From the NCBI GenBank assembly GCA_016195405.1, contig JACPZP010000098.1:16597-80596 (forward strand): a stretch of DNA of 64,000 bases. Direction: 5' to 3'. Positions 35,742-42,742 of the stretch are shown here, in pieces. Under the pieces are notes generated by a model that was given only the letters and a program-made list of their open reading frames with translations, did not search any database and had not been told where the DNA came from. The DNA is from Planctomycetota bacterium. Lineage in GTDB: Bacteria > Planctomycetota > Planctomycetia > Gemmatales > Gemmataceae. Made by a program: the position numbers and the translations under genes. How positions within the stretch are numbered: position 1 is the stretch's first letter; every line of letters begins with the position of its first letter.

Positions 35742-37751
35742 TTATCGCCTCCTACGCCGGTTCTTCTTCACCTGGGGCGCCGGGGTCGGCTGGCCTTTGA
35801 GCTGCGCGATCTTGTCGCGCAATTGGGCGGCCCGCTCGAATTCCAGGTTCGCCGCCGCCCCGAGCATCTCGCCGTGCAGCTCTTCCAGGTACTCCTCGGT
35901 GACATAATCCTGCTTTTGCCCGGCAACTTCCGCCACCATCTTGCGTGCGTTGATTTCTTCTTCGATTCCCATGTTGATCGCCGAGCGCACGCCCTCCGGC
36001 GTGATGCCGTGTTTCGCGTTGTACTCCATTTGCAATACGCGGCGGCGCTCCGTCTCCTCGATCGCCCGCTGCATCGAATCGGTCGTCTTGTCGGCGTACA
36101 GGATCACCTGGGCGTTGATGTGCCGGGCCGCCCGGCCGATCGTCTGAATCAGCGACGTGCCGCTCCGCAGGAAACCCTCCTTGTCCGCGTCGAGGACGGC
36201 CACCATCGACACCTCGGGCAAGTCGAGTCCCTCGCGCAGCAGGTTGACGCCTACCAGCGTGTCGAAGCCCCCTTCACGCAACTCACGCAAGACTTGCACG
36301 CGCTCGATTGCATCCAACTCGGAGTGCAGCCATTTGCAGCGCAGGCCCGCCTCGCGCAGATAGTTGGTCAGATCCTCGGCCAGTCGCTTGGTCAGAGTCG
36401 TCACCAACACGCGTTCATTCTTCGCCGCTCGCTTCCTAATCTCTTCGATAAGATCGGGCACCTGGCCGCGCGCCGGCTTGACGTGCAGCACCGGATCGAC
36501 CAACCCCGTGGGTCGAATCACCTGCTCGACCACTTCGCCGCCGGTCGTTTCCAGTTCGTAAGGCCCTGGCGTCGCCGACATGAAAAGCGCCTGATTGAGC
36601 CGCTTTTCCCATTCATCGAAGCGCAGCGGCCGATTGTCGAGCGCGCTGGGCAAGCGGAAGCCATGCTCGACCAGCGTCGCCTTGCGGCTATGGTCGCCGG
36701 CGAACATGCCGCGCACCTGCGGCAAGGTGACGTGCGACTCATCGACGATCATCAGCATGTCTTTGGGGAAGAAGTCGAACAGTGTGTAGGGCGGCTCGCC
36801 GGGCGCCCGGCCGCTGAACCAGCGCGCGTAGTTCTCGATCCCGGGACAATGGCCGACTTCGAGCAACATTTCCATGTCGAAGCGGGTGCGGGCGCTTAAA
36901 CGTTGCGCTTCGAGCAACTTGCCTTCGCGGCGAAATTGCTCCAACCGCTCCTCCAACTCCTTGCCGATGCCATCGACGGCCGCCCGGATGCGCTCTTCCG
37001 GGGTGACGAAGTGCCTGGCGGGGTAGACGTAGATCTCATCCAGCACCCGCAAGGTCTCGCCGCTGGTGGGATTGATGATCGCGAGGGCATCCACTTCGTC
37101 GCCGAAGAGTTCCAGCCGCAGTGCGAACTCCTCGTATGCGGGCCAGACTTCGACCACGTCGCCGCGGACGCGGAATCGGCCGCGCTCGAAGGCGGTGTCG
37201 TTGCGTTCGTACTGGATGTCGACGAGCTTGAGGAGCAAGTCGTCGCGCTGAATCATGTCGCCCTTCTTGACGTAGATCATCATCCGCTTGTAGTCGGCCG
37301 GCGAACCCAAGCCGTAGATGCACGAGACGCTGGCGACGATGATCACGTCGTCGCGGCTCATCAGCGCGCTGGTCGCGGCCAGACGCAGACGGTCGATGTT
37401 CTCGTTGACCATCGCGTCCTTCTCGATATAGATGTCTCGCTGCGGGATGTAGGCTTCGGGTTGGAAGTAGTCGTAGTAGCTGATGAAGTAGTGAACCGCG
37501 TTCTTGGGAAAAAAGCCGCGAAATTCCTTGTAAAGCTGGGCGGCCAGGGTCTTGTTGTGCGAAAGGACGAGCGTCGGCTTCTGCAGGCGGGCGATGACAT
37601 GGGCGGCCGTGTAAGTCTTGCCGCTGCCGGTGACGCCCATCAGCACCTGGCGGTTCTGCCCATTCGCAAGCCCGGAGACGAGCTTCTCGATAGCCTGTGG
37701 CTGATCGCCGGCAGGCTGGAAGGGGCTGGCGATTTGGAAGTTCGCGGGCAT
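35742..37751 (-). CDS. uvrB: Excinuclease ABC subunit B
   Basis: UvrB is the damage-verifying helicase of nucleotide excision repair. The 669-residue protein has the [11 protein letters not shown] start, Walker [15 protein letters not shown], the beta-hairpin ([15 protein letters not shown]), DESH, motif VI-type QTIGRAARH and the C-terminal UVR domain ([27 protein letters not shown]) that binds UvrC. A basic tail (KKNRRRRR) ends it. Its ATG directly follows the stop of the upstream small paralog gene, so it is probably co-translated with it. Degraded copies of its first codons occur twice in the upstream array. Confidence 0.96.
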   Translation of the reverse strand: MPANFQIASPFQPAGDQPQAIEKLVSGLANGQNRQVLMGVTGSGKTYTAAHVIARLQKPTLVLSHNKTLAAQLYKEFRGFFPKNAVHYFISYYDYFQPEAYIPQRDIYIEKDAMVNENIDRLRLAATSALMSRDDVIIVASVSCIYGLGSPADYKRMMIYVKKGDMIQRDDLLLKLVDIQYERNDTAFERGRFRVRGDVVEVWPAYEEFALRLELFGDEVDALAIINPTSGETLRVLDEIYVYPARHFVTPEERIRAAVDGIGKELEERLEQFRREGKLLEAQRLSARTRFDMEMLLEVGHCPGIENYARWFSGRAPGEPPYTLFDFFPKDMLMIVDESHVTLPQVRGMFAGDHSRKATLVEHGFRLPSALDNRPLRFDEWEKRLNQALFMSATPGPYELETTGGEVVEQVIRPTGLVDPVLHVKPARGQVPDLIEEIRKRAAKNERVLVTTLTKRLAEDLTNYLREAGLRCKWLHSELDAIERVQVLRELREGGFDTLVGVNLLREGLDLPEVSMVAVLDADKEGFLRSGTSLIQTIGRAARHINAQVILYADKTTDSMQRAIEETERRRVLQMEYNAKHGITPEGVRSAINMGIEEEINARKMVAEVAGQKQDYVTEEYLEELHGEMLGAAANLEFERAAQLRDKIAQLKGQPTPAPQVKKNRRRRR

Positions 37752-38171
37752 TCAGTCCATTTCCTTGACTTTGCGGATATTCTCTAGGCCTAAGCACACG
37801 ATCAATTGCTCAATTGAAAGGCAAACAAAAAGGTCGTCGTATCCGGCGCTTAATTCGAGAAGCACGGGTAACGCGCTAGCGTCTGGGTTCAAAAGGGGTG
37901 GCTCCAATGGTTGCTTGACAAGAAATGGGAACTTACTCTCCAGCCACGTTGGAGATTTGTGCCATGACATGCTTCCGACCGGGCCCCAATGCGATATCGC
38001 TTCGGACCACTGCCACCTCTGTAGCTCCGTCTTCCAATACGAAGTAGGCCGTCCCTGGTAAAACGCCTCGCCGCGCAGCCAGCCCCAGACGACGCGTGTG
38101 GGTTCGAGCCAGATTCCGAGCGTCACCGCGGTAAGCAACAGCAGTAGGGCGAGCAGATGCTTTCGTCTCAA
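37752..38171 (-). CDS. Small anchored HEAT-like paralog (array copy A)
   Basis: The 139-residue product has an N-terminal membrane anchor (LLALLLLLTAVTLGIWL), the family block PTRVVWGWLRGEAFYQGRPTSYW, a variable middle (about residues 55-105) and a C-terminal helix pair (ALPVLLELSAGYDDLFVCLSIEQL) like one HEAT repeat. The TTG start at 38171 is chosen because AGGAGGTG (38182-38189) lies 10 bases upstream, exactly as in copies C and E; an ATG at 38201 is upstream of that site and would translate it. Its TGA directly abuts the uvrB ATG. Function unknown. Confidence 0.65.
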   Translation of the reverse strand: MRRKHLLALLLLLTAVTLGIWLEPTRVVWGWLRGEAFYQGRPTSYWKTELQRWQWSEAISHWGPVGSMSWHKSPTWLESKFPFLVKQPLEPPLLNPDASALPVLLELSAGYDDLFVCLSIEQLIVCLGLENIRKVKEMD

Positions 38172-38200
38172 GACAGACGCCCACCTCCTGAAACGAAACA

Positions 38201-38217
38201 TTCGTTTCTGAAACGAA
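38201..38217. promoter_or_regulatory. Palindrome upstream of array copy A
   Basis: TTCGTTTC and GAAACGAA flank a single base, giving a perfect 8-bp inverted repeat next to the AGGAGGTG site of copy A. A related but less perfect version lies upstream of copy C (39223-39252). It may be an operator or a leader hairpin; no function is shown. Confidence 0.4.
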
Positions 38218-38343
38218 TTATAGCAGGGCGGGAGGGAATCGCGTGTTCTGTCGCGCTGTGAATTGAGGTGCGAGCTTATCGATAGCCCGTGGCTGATCGC
38301 CGGCGGGCTGCCACGGGCTCGCGATTTGGAAGTTAGCGGGCAT
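38218..38343 (-). pseudogene. uvrB 5' fragment (first broken copy)
   Basis: An ATG at 38343 opens a 41-residue frame whose first 24 residues ([20 protein letters not shown] at the start) match the UvrB N-terminus with only a few substitutions, then diverges into unrelated sequence and stops. It sits between array copies B and A, at the place that corresponds to uvrB's own position after copy A. It is a relic of duplication of a unit made of a small array gene plus the uvrB 5' end. Confidence 0.85.
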
Positions 38344-38345
38344 GA

Positions 38346-38777
38346 TTATTGTGGCATCCACCGCAGTTGATTAAGTGCGTGCCGCGCGCACCGCCGTACG
38401 CGTTCCGAGGGGTCGCGAGTAAGTTCGAGTAAAACATCCTTTGCTGACAAGTTGAACGAGGGCAAGTCTGGCTCAGGAAAGAGGGACGGGAACCATCTCT
38501 CTAACGGGCCGCGGTAGAACAGATACCCGCCACCATCTCCAGAAGGAAGCTCATTTTCTTCTTCCGGAGCTACTTCGAATTTATCCAGCAAGGCGCTCCA
38601 ATATGAAGTCGGCCGTCCCTTGTAAAACGCCTCACCGCGCAGCCAGCCCCAGACGACGCGCGTCGGATCGAGCCAGATGCCAAGCGTCACCAACGCCGCG
38701 AGCGACAAAACCGTGAGAGCCAATTTTTTCCGGAAAACGCGGCGAACCGTGTCATACTTTGCGCGCAATCTATTCAT
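38346..38777 (-). CDS. Small anchored HEAT-like paralog (array copy B)
   Basis: The 143-residue product has a basic start (MNRLRAKYDTVRRVFRKK), a membrane anchor (LALTVLSLAALVTLGIWL), the family block PTRVVWGWLRGEAFYKGRPTSYW, an acidic variable middle (VAPEEENELPSGDG) and a C-terminal HEAT-like pair (DVLLELTRDPSERVRRCARHAL). The ATG at 38777 overlaps the 3' end of copy C by 8 bases (ATGAATAG), which suggests coupled translation; an upstream in-frame ATG at 38834 is less likely. Function unknown. Confidence 0.7.
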   Translation of the reverse strand: MNRLRAKYDTVRRVFRKKLALTVLSLAALVTLGIWLDPTRVVWGWLRGEAFYKGRPTSYWSALLDKFEVAPEEENELPSGDGGGYLFYRGPLERWFPSLFPEPDLPSFNLSAKDVLLELTRDPSERVRRCARHALNQLRWMPQ

Positions 38778-39204
38778 GTCCTTGAGCTTCGCGGATTTTT
38801 TGTAAGCCATGCTTGGCAATCGTTCCGATCTCAAGATCCGAATCTTTTGTCAACTCAATCAAAACCCCGCGTGCGCCAACGTCCCCACTCAGCACGGCTG
38901 GCAGGCCGTCCTGCCCCTCGAACCTAAAAAATGCAGGGAACCAGCTTTCCAGAAGGCCTGGATCGCGCTTCAAGACCGAAACCTCCACATAAAAAGCGCA
39001 TTTTCCATCCGGTGCAATCTGCAGACGTGGTTCAAGTCTCCATTTCCAACAGGATAGTTCTTTCTTCCACCACGACGTCGGCCGTCCCTGGTAAAACGCT
39101 TCGCCGCGCAGCCAGCCCCAGACGACGCGGGTGGGTTCGAGCCAGATGCCAAACGCGACCGCGACGAGCACCAGCAAAAACACGACAAAGCGCTTTCGCT
39201 TCAA
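38770..39204 (-). CDS. Small anchored HEAT-like paralog (array copy C)
   Basis: The 144-residue product starts at TTG (MKRKRFVVFLLVLVAVAFGI), 10 bases after AGGAGGTG at 39215-39222. It has the anchor, the block PTRVVWGWLRGEAFYQGRPTSWW, a variable middle and a C-terminal HEAT-like pair (VLIELTKDSDLEIGTIAKHGL). The N-terminus is almost identical to copy E, so C and E are the closest pair. It overlaps copy B. Confidence 0.75.
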   Translation of the reverse strand: MKRKRFVVFLLVLVAVAFGIWLEPTRVVWGWLRGEAFYQGRPTSWWKKELSCWKWRLEPRLQIAPDGKCAFYVEVSVLKRDPGLLESWFPAFFRFEGQDGLPAVLSGDVGARGVLIELTKDSDLEIGTIAKHGLQKIREAQGHE

Positions 39205-39302
39205 GAAAATCGGGCACCTCCTGAAACGAATCCTCCGTTTCTGAAACGAATCATAGCAATGCGAGAGCGAATCGCATGTTCTGTCTCAATGTGAATTGGG
39301 AT

Positions 39303-39334
39303 GCGAGCTTATCGATAGCCTGCGGCTGATCGCC
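39303..39334 (-). pseudogene. uvrB 5' fragment (second broken copy)
   Basis: About 32 bases encode GDQPQAIDKLA in the UvrB-like frame, without the start codon. They lie just after the stop of array copy D (39338). The spacer that continues to copy C (39223-39302) is also similar to the spacer between copies B and A, so the whole unit was duplicated, not only the uvrB part. Confidence 0.75.
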
Positions 39335-39337
39335 GCT

Positions 39338-39820
39338 TCATTTCGGTTTTTCCCGATCGGGCTGTGGCAAATGAGGTTGCCCGGCGTCGAGCACGTCCAC
39401 CAGGTCTTCAACGGTTAATTGGGAGCGCCGCCCCCACAGTCCTTCCGCGGAAATATCTCGAACATTCTTTTCGGGGGCGGTGAGAAGCTTCCTCAGCATG
39501 GGATTCGCATCCTCGGCCCACTCATATCGCTCATTGATCGAATAGGTAAGCGTTTTTTTCGGATCCGTCTTGAATACGAGTGTCTCAAGCCAAGTCGGCT
39601 TCCGCAGCCAAGCTTTGATCGGGTGATTTGGGGCAATAAAGTCACCGGTGTCCACGGATTCCCACCGGCTGAGTTCCAGTCGCCACCACGACGTCGGCCG
39701 TCCCTTGTAGAACGCCTCGCCGCGCAGCCAACCCCAGACGACGCGCGTGGGGTCGAGCCAAATTCCGAAGGCGACCGCGGCCATCAGCAGCAAGCAGGTA
39801 ACTATGTATTTGCGCTTCAC
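39338..39820 (-). CDS. Small anchored HEAT-like paralog (array copy D)
   Basis: The 160-residue product starts at GTG (MKRKYIVTCLLLMAAVAFGI), whose first base is the last base of the TAG of copy E (TAGTG), so the two are coupled. It has the anchor, the block PTRVVWGWLRGEAFYKGRPTSWW, a longer middle and a C-terminal helical part (LRKLLTAPEKNVRDISAEGL, then LTVEDLVDVLD). A frame extending upstream to 40060 overlaps copy E and is rejected. Confidence 0.75.
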   Translation of the reverse strand: MKRKYIVTCLLLMAAVAFGIWLDPTRVVWGWLRGEAFYKGRPTSWWRLELSRWESVDTGDFIAPNHPIKAWLRKPTWLETLVFKTDPKKTLTYSINERYEWAEDANPMLRKLLTAPEKNVRDISAEGLWGRRSQLTVEDLVDVLDAGQPHLPQPDREKPK

Positions 39821-40269
39821 TAACGCGCACCCCCGTTGATCAACCTTTCCAACGATTGCTTCTCGCCCAGTTCTTCGAGACCTTCCGCTGCAACCAATTG
39901 CACCATTGGCTCGGAATCTTCCAGAAGTTCCTTCAGGACGTCGCGCGCCTCTGGCGTCCATCGGAACAAAGCGGGCCGAGGTCCGCACTGCCTTATGTCC
40001 AGAGTGGGGTGCAGACGCGACGGAAGAAGTCGATACCAGGGCTTCGGTGCCCAGTTCCAACCGCCATCACGGACAAGTACAAGAATACTCCCTCCCACTG
40101 AATGTCGTTCCCATTTTCGCAGCTCTGAACTCCACCACGAAGTCGGCCGTCCCTGGTAAAACGCTTCGCCGCGCAGCCAGCCCCAGGCGACGCGGGTCGG
40201 TTCGAGCCAGATGCCAAACGCGACCACGACGAGCACCAGCAAAAACACGACAAAGCGCTTTCGCTTCAA
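39820..40269 (-). CDS. Small anchored HEAT-like paralog (array copy E)
   Basis: The 149-residue product starts at TTG, 10 bases after AGGAGGTG at 40280-40287. It has the anchor (RFVVFLLVLVVVAFGIWL), the block PTRVAWGWLRGEAFYQGRPTSWW (Val to Ala at one place), a variable middle and a C-terminal HEAT-like pair (DVLKELLEDSEPMVQLVAAEGL). It is first in the array and lies 33 bases after the stop of the 651-residue membrane protein. Confidence 0.75.
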   Translation of the reverse strand: MKRKRFVVFLLVLVVVAFGIWLEPTRVAWGWLRGEAFYQGRPTSWWSSELRKWERHSVGGSILVLVRDGGWNWAPKPWYRLLPSRLHPTLDIRQCGPRPALFRWTPEARDVLKELLEDSEPMVQLVAAEGLEELGEKQSLERLINGGAR

Positions 40270-40302
40270 GAAAATCGGACACCTCCTGAAACGTGTCTTC
40301 CG

Positions 40303-42258
40303 TCACTTCTCCACCTTCACGATCGCCCCGCAATCGCAGAAGATGAAACTGCCGTCACGGCTGATCTCCATGGAACGCACGGGAGCGCAGACGTAGCAAG
40401 TCCCGCACGTGTACGCTCGGAAAACGAATGGTCGTTCACTTATACTTAGTGCTGAAATCTCGGTCTGTCTCGTCTTCTCGAGTGCCAAAGACGTGACGGC
40501 AAACATGTGTCCTTGATCCGCAGAAAGTACGAAGGCGCCGAATGTATTCGAACTCCACCGCGGCGTGCCGGCCGTCGCGTTGGGATCGGCAGGAACTCGG
40601 CCCAAGTCAACGACGAAGAGGACAGGGTCTAAGTAGGAGGCTCTTAGGAAAACCTGACCTTTATCGGTCGCTTGAATTCCGCTAATGCCTTGGATGGGTG
40701 TCCTGACGGTCTTGGTTATCTGAAGCGGGTTCGTGTCAATTTGTTGCAACTCGCGGTAATCAGCGGTAAACAAAAACTTGCCGTCGGACGTTAAGCACAT
40801 GCAACTCGTGTCGGGATTGAGTTCCGCGACTTCGCCCGCTGGCTTTAACTGTGCAAGGTCAATGCGGCCCACTTTCCGATTCGTGCCGTCGAGGTAATAG
40901 AGCCAAGCATCATCGGGAGCGATCAACAGCTGGCGAACGAATGTGTCGACTGAAAAGACGAACTGCGGCTTAAGTGTGCCCTTGGGCGGGAGGTCCTTCG
41001 TATCATAAACCAAAATGTCGGCAGGTCCGGCTTGACCTTCAGGCGACGCTGTTTTTTTTCCGGTGGCGCGCTTTGACGTCCCTTCCCTTCTAGTAGCGGC
41101 GTACAACTTTCCTCGGCGATCCATTGCCATCATATGGCACGGCTTGTGCAAATCGTAAATGCCTTTGAGGTCGAGATCTGGCAATGAATAACAAAGCAGC
41201 TTTCCCTCAGAAGTCGTCACCCACGCAGAGGTGGAGTCAGGTGCAATGGCTGCTGCAATGTAAGGCTCAATAGACTTGACCGGCATCAATTTTATCTGGG
41301 CCGCTGGTTTGGTAATCGGACCCCACTCAAAGCCGTATGCGTCGTCGTCTTCCGCTGCTTCAGCAATCGCAAAGGAAACTTCCGGAAGATTCGGGGCAGC
41401 CGTTACTACGATGCGGTAGGTATCGTCTGTAGGTGCGTACATGTACCAGTCGAGACCGCCTTGTCGTAAAATAGGTCGCAAATTGACAACTCCCCCATTG
41501 AGAACACTAGCCCTGACAGTAGTTGGAATAGTTCCTTTCGACTCCTCTTTCTTGGTCCTAGCTTGAATCCGGTAAAGTCGCTGTCCTCCCAGGCTCACCA
41601 GGAAGAGCTTAGCGAGCCTTCCCCTGCTTGGGTCCACGGGATCTTTGCCGGTGAAGGTGAGGCGCGCTTCGAAAAAGCCGTTTTCCAAACTGATCTTTTG
41701 GGCCGACGAATCTCCGAACGGCACCGGCTGGACCGAAGGCTCCAGCGGCTTCACGATAGGAGGTAGTCCCATCCAATCGTTGCCAAGCGAAATGAGAATT
41801 ACTGCTGCCAGCGTGGCCGTCACGAGGGCAGTGCTGCCGCCGATTCCAAGAATCCAAGGCAAGGCGCCGGCCGTTCGCCGCGCCGGGTCGCTACGGCCTG
41901 GCACGCCATCGCTGGTAGCGGGCGCGGCCAAACAGACAAGAACCGCAAGGGTCAAACTGATCGCGCAAATCCCTATTTCAAGCAATGCGCCCAAACGCGC
42001 CACATCGTCTTGTTGAACGCGCTGGCCTCGCGCGGCGATAATAAGGCCTATTCCGAAGCCCGCAAGGAGTGTGAGCGGCAGCGGTAGCAACAGGAAAAAA
42101 CCTGCAATGCGCGCAGGTGCTCCCGTCACTGTCCTTTTGCCTGAGACCTTGAACTCGCCGATTGACAGTGCAAAGGTCCCGAAAACTAGCAGCACGACCT
42201 CAATCACGAGAAGCCACATTCGAGCTCCTAAAAATGCAAACTGCCAGGATGGATGCAA
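40303..42258 (-). CDS. Membrane protein with C-terminal beta-propeller-like domain
   Basis: The 651-residue product has four hydrophobic segments at the N-terminus (about residues 12-32, 50-74, 90-110, 135-158), then a large soluble part. Residues about 325-640 show repeated strands of the type IAPDDAWLYYLDGTNRKVGRID and SDGKFLFTADYRELQQID, typical of YVTN/WD-like beta-propellers. The C-terminus contains clustered Cys (YTCGTCYVC, FCDCG) that could bind metal. No named family was recognised. It heads the minus-strand run that contains the small paralogs and uvrB. Confidence 0.65.
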   Translation of the reverse strand: MHPSWQFAFLGARMWLLVIEVVLLVFGTFALSIGEFKVSGKRTVTGAPARIAGFFLLLPLPLTLLAGFGIGLIIAARGQRVQQDDVARLGALLEIGICAISLTLAVLVCLAAPATSDGVPGRSDPARRTAGALPWILGIGGSTALVTATLAAVILISLGNDWMGLPPIVKPLEPSVQPVPFGDSSAQKISLENGFFEARLTFTGKDPVDPSRGRLAKLFLVSLGGQRLYRIQARTKKEESKGTIPTTVRASVLNGGVVNLRPILRQGGLDWYMYAPTDDTYRIVVTAAPNLPEVSFAIAEAAEDDDAYGFEWGPITKPAAQIKLMPVKSIEPYIAAAIAPDSTSAWVTTSEGKLLCYSLPDLDLKGIYDLHKPCHMMAMDRRGKLYAATRREGTSKRATGKKTASPEGQAGPADILVYDTKDLPPKGTLKPQFVFSVDTFVRQLLIAPDDAWLYYLDGTNRKVGRIDLAQLKPAGEVAELNPDTSCMCLTSDGKFLFTADYRELQQIDTNPLQITKTVRTPIQGISGIQATDKGQVFLRASYLDPVLFVVDLGRVPADPNATAGTPRWSSNTFGAFVLSADQGHMFAVTSLALEKTRQTEISALSISERPFVFRAYTCGTCYVCAPVRSMEISRDGSFIFCDCGAIVKVEK

Positions 42259-42742
42259 CGCGGGCGAGTCCGGCGCAAGCTCACTTCTCTACCTTCACGA
42301 TCGAGGGCCATTATTGCTTCGCTTCCGGGCGCATGCAACAAATTTCAAAGTCACGAAGCTTGGATGAAATCACTGAGACGCTGGGGACGCTCCCAGATTG
42401 TGGACTTCGGCCGAACGGCCCTGGACTGCGTTCTAGGGGGGGTGCGCGCGCGTGCGCGCGCAATGCAATCGAAACTTTGGCACGCGGCAGGCGGTTAAAC
42501 GAATTAAGTCCTTTACACGAATATGGTTATCGTGAATGCCTCCGTTTTTCGTTTACGAAGGTGTGTGCGGGAGCGTGCCGTTAAACGCATTCGCGCATGT
42601 CATTTACCTATCTGGTTTTGCGACTCGAAATTGCGTTTATTGACTGCTAGACGAATCTACTCTTGAGAAACCAAGGTTGCTTTGGCAGCCCCTTCCCGAC
42701 AGGATATAATGGCTCCCATCCCCTTTACCGGAGAATGCGGCC
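42259..42742. other. Intergenic stretch before ppk with remnants and repeats
   Basis: No gene is seen. At 42281-42302 the minus strand encodes SIVKVEK followed by a stop, matching the end (AIVKVEK, stop) of the membrane protein downstream, so a vanished second copy probably lay here. A 20-base fully alternating purine-pyrimidine tract of GC steps lies at 42443-42462. A copy of a dispersed repeat is at 42560-42594. Several weak open frames here have no protein-like pattern. Confidence 0.55.
42560..42594. repeat. Dispersed repeat element, copy 1
   Basis: About 35 bases with the pattern GGTGTGTG, a G-rich run, GCGT, then TAAACGCATTCGC. A second copy with the same order is at 63083-63118, before transketolase. 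Both are intergenic and upstream of plus-strand metabolic genes. Confidence 0.6.

Noticed and set aside
39821..40060. N-terminal extension of array copy D
   Set aside because: It overlaps copy E in another frame, and the conserved MKRK-type start at the GTG at 39820 fits the family.
42162..42584. Plus-strand open frame of 140 codons before ppk
   Set aside because: It has no ribosome site, a composition typical of a shadow frame, and it crosses repeat elements and a GC tract.
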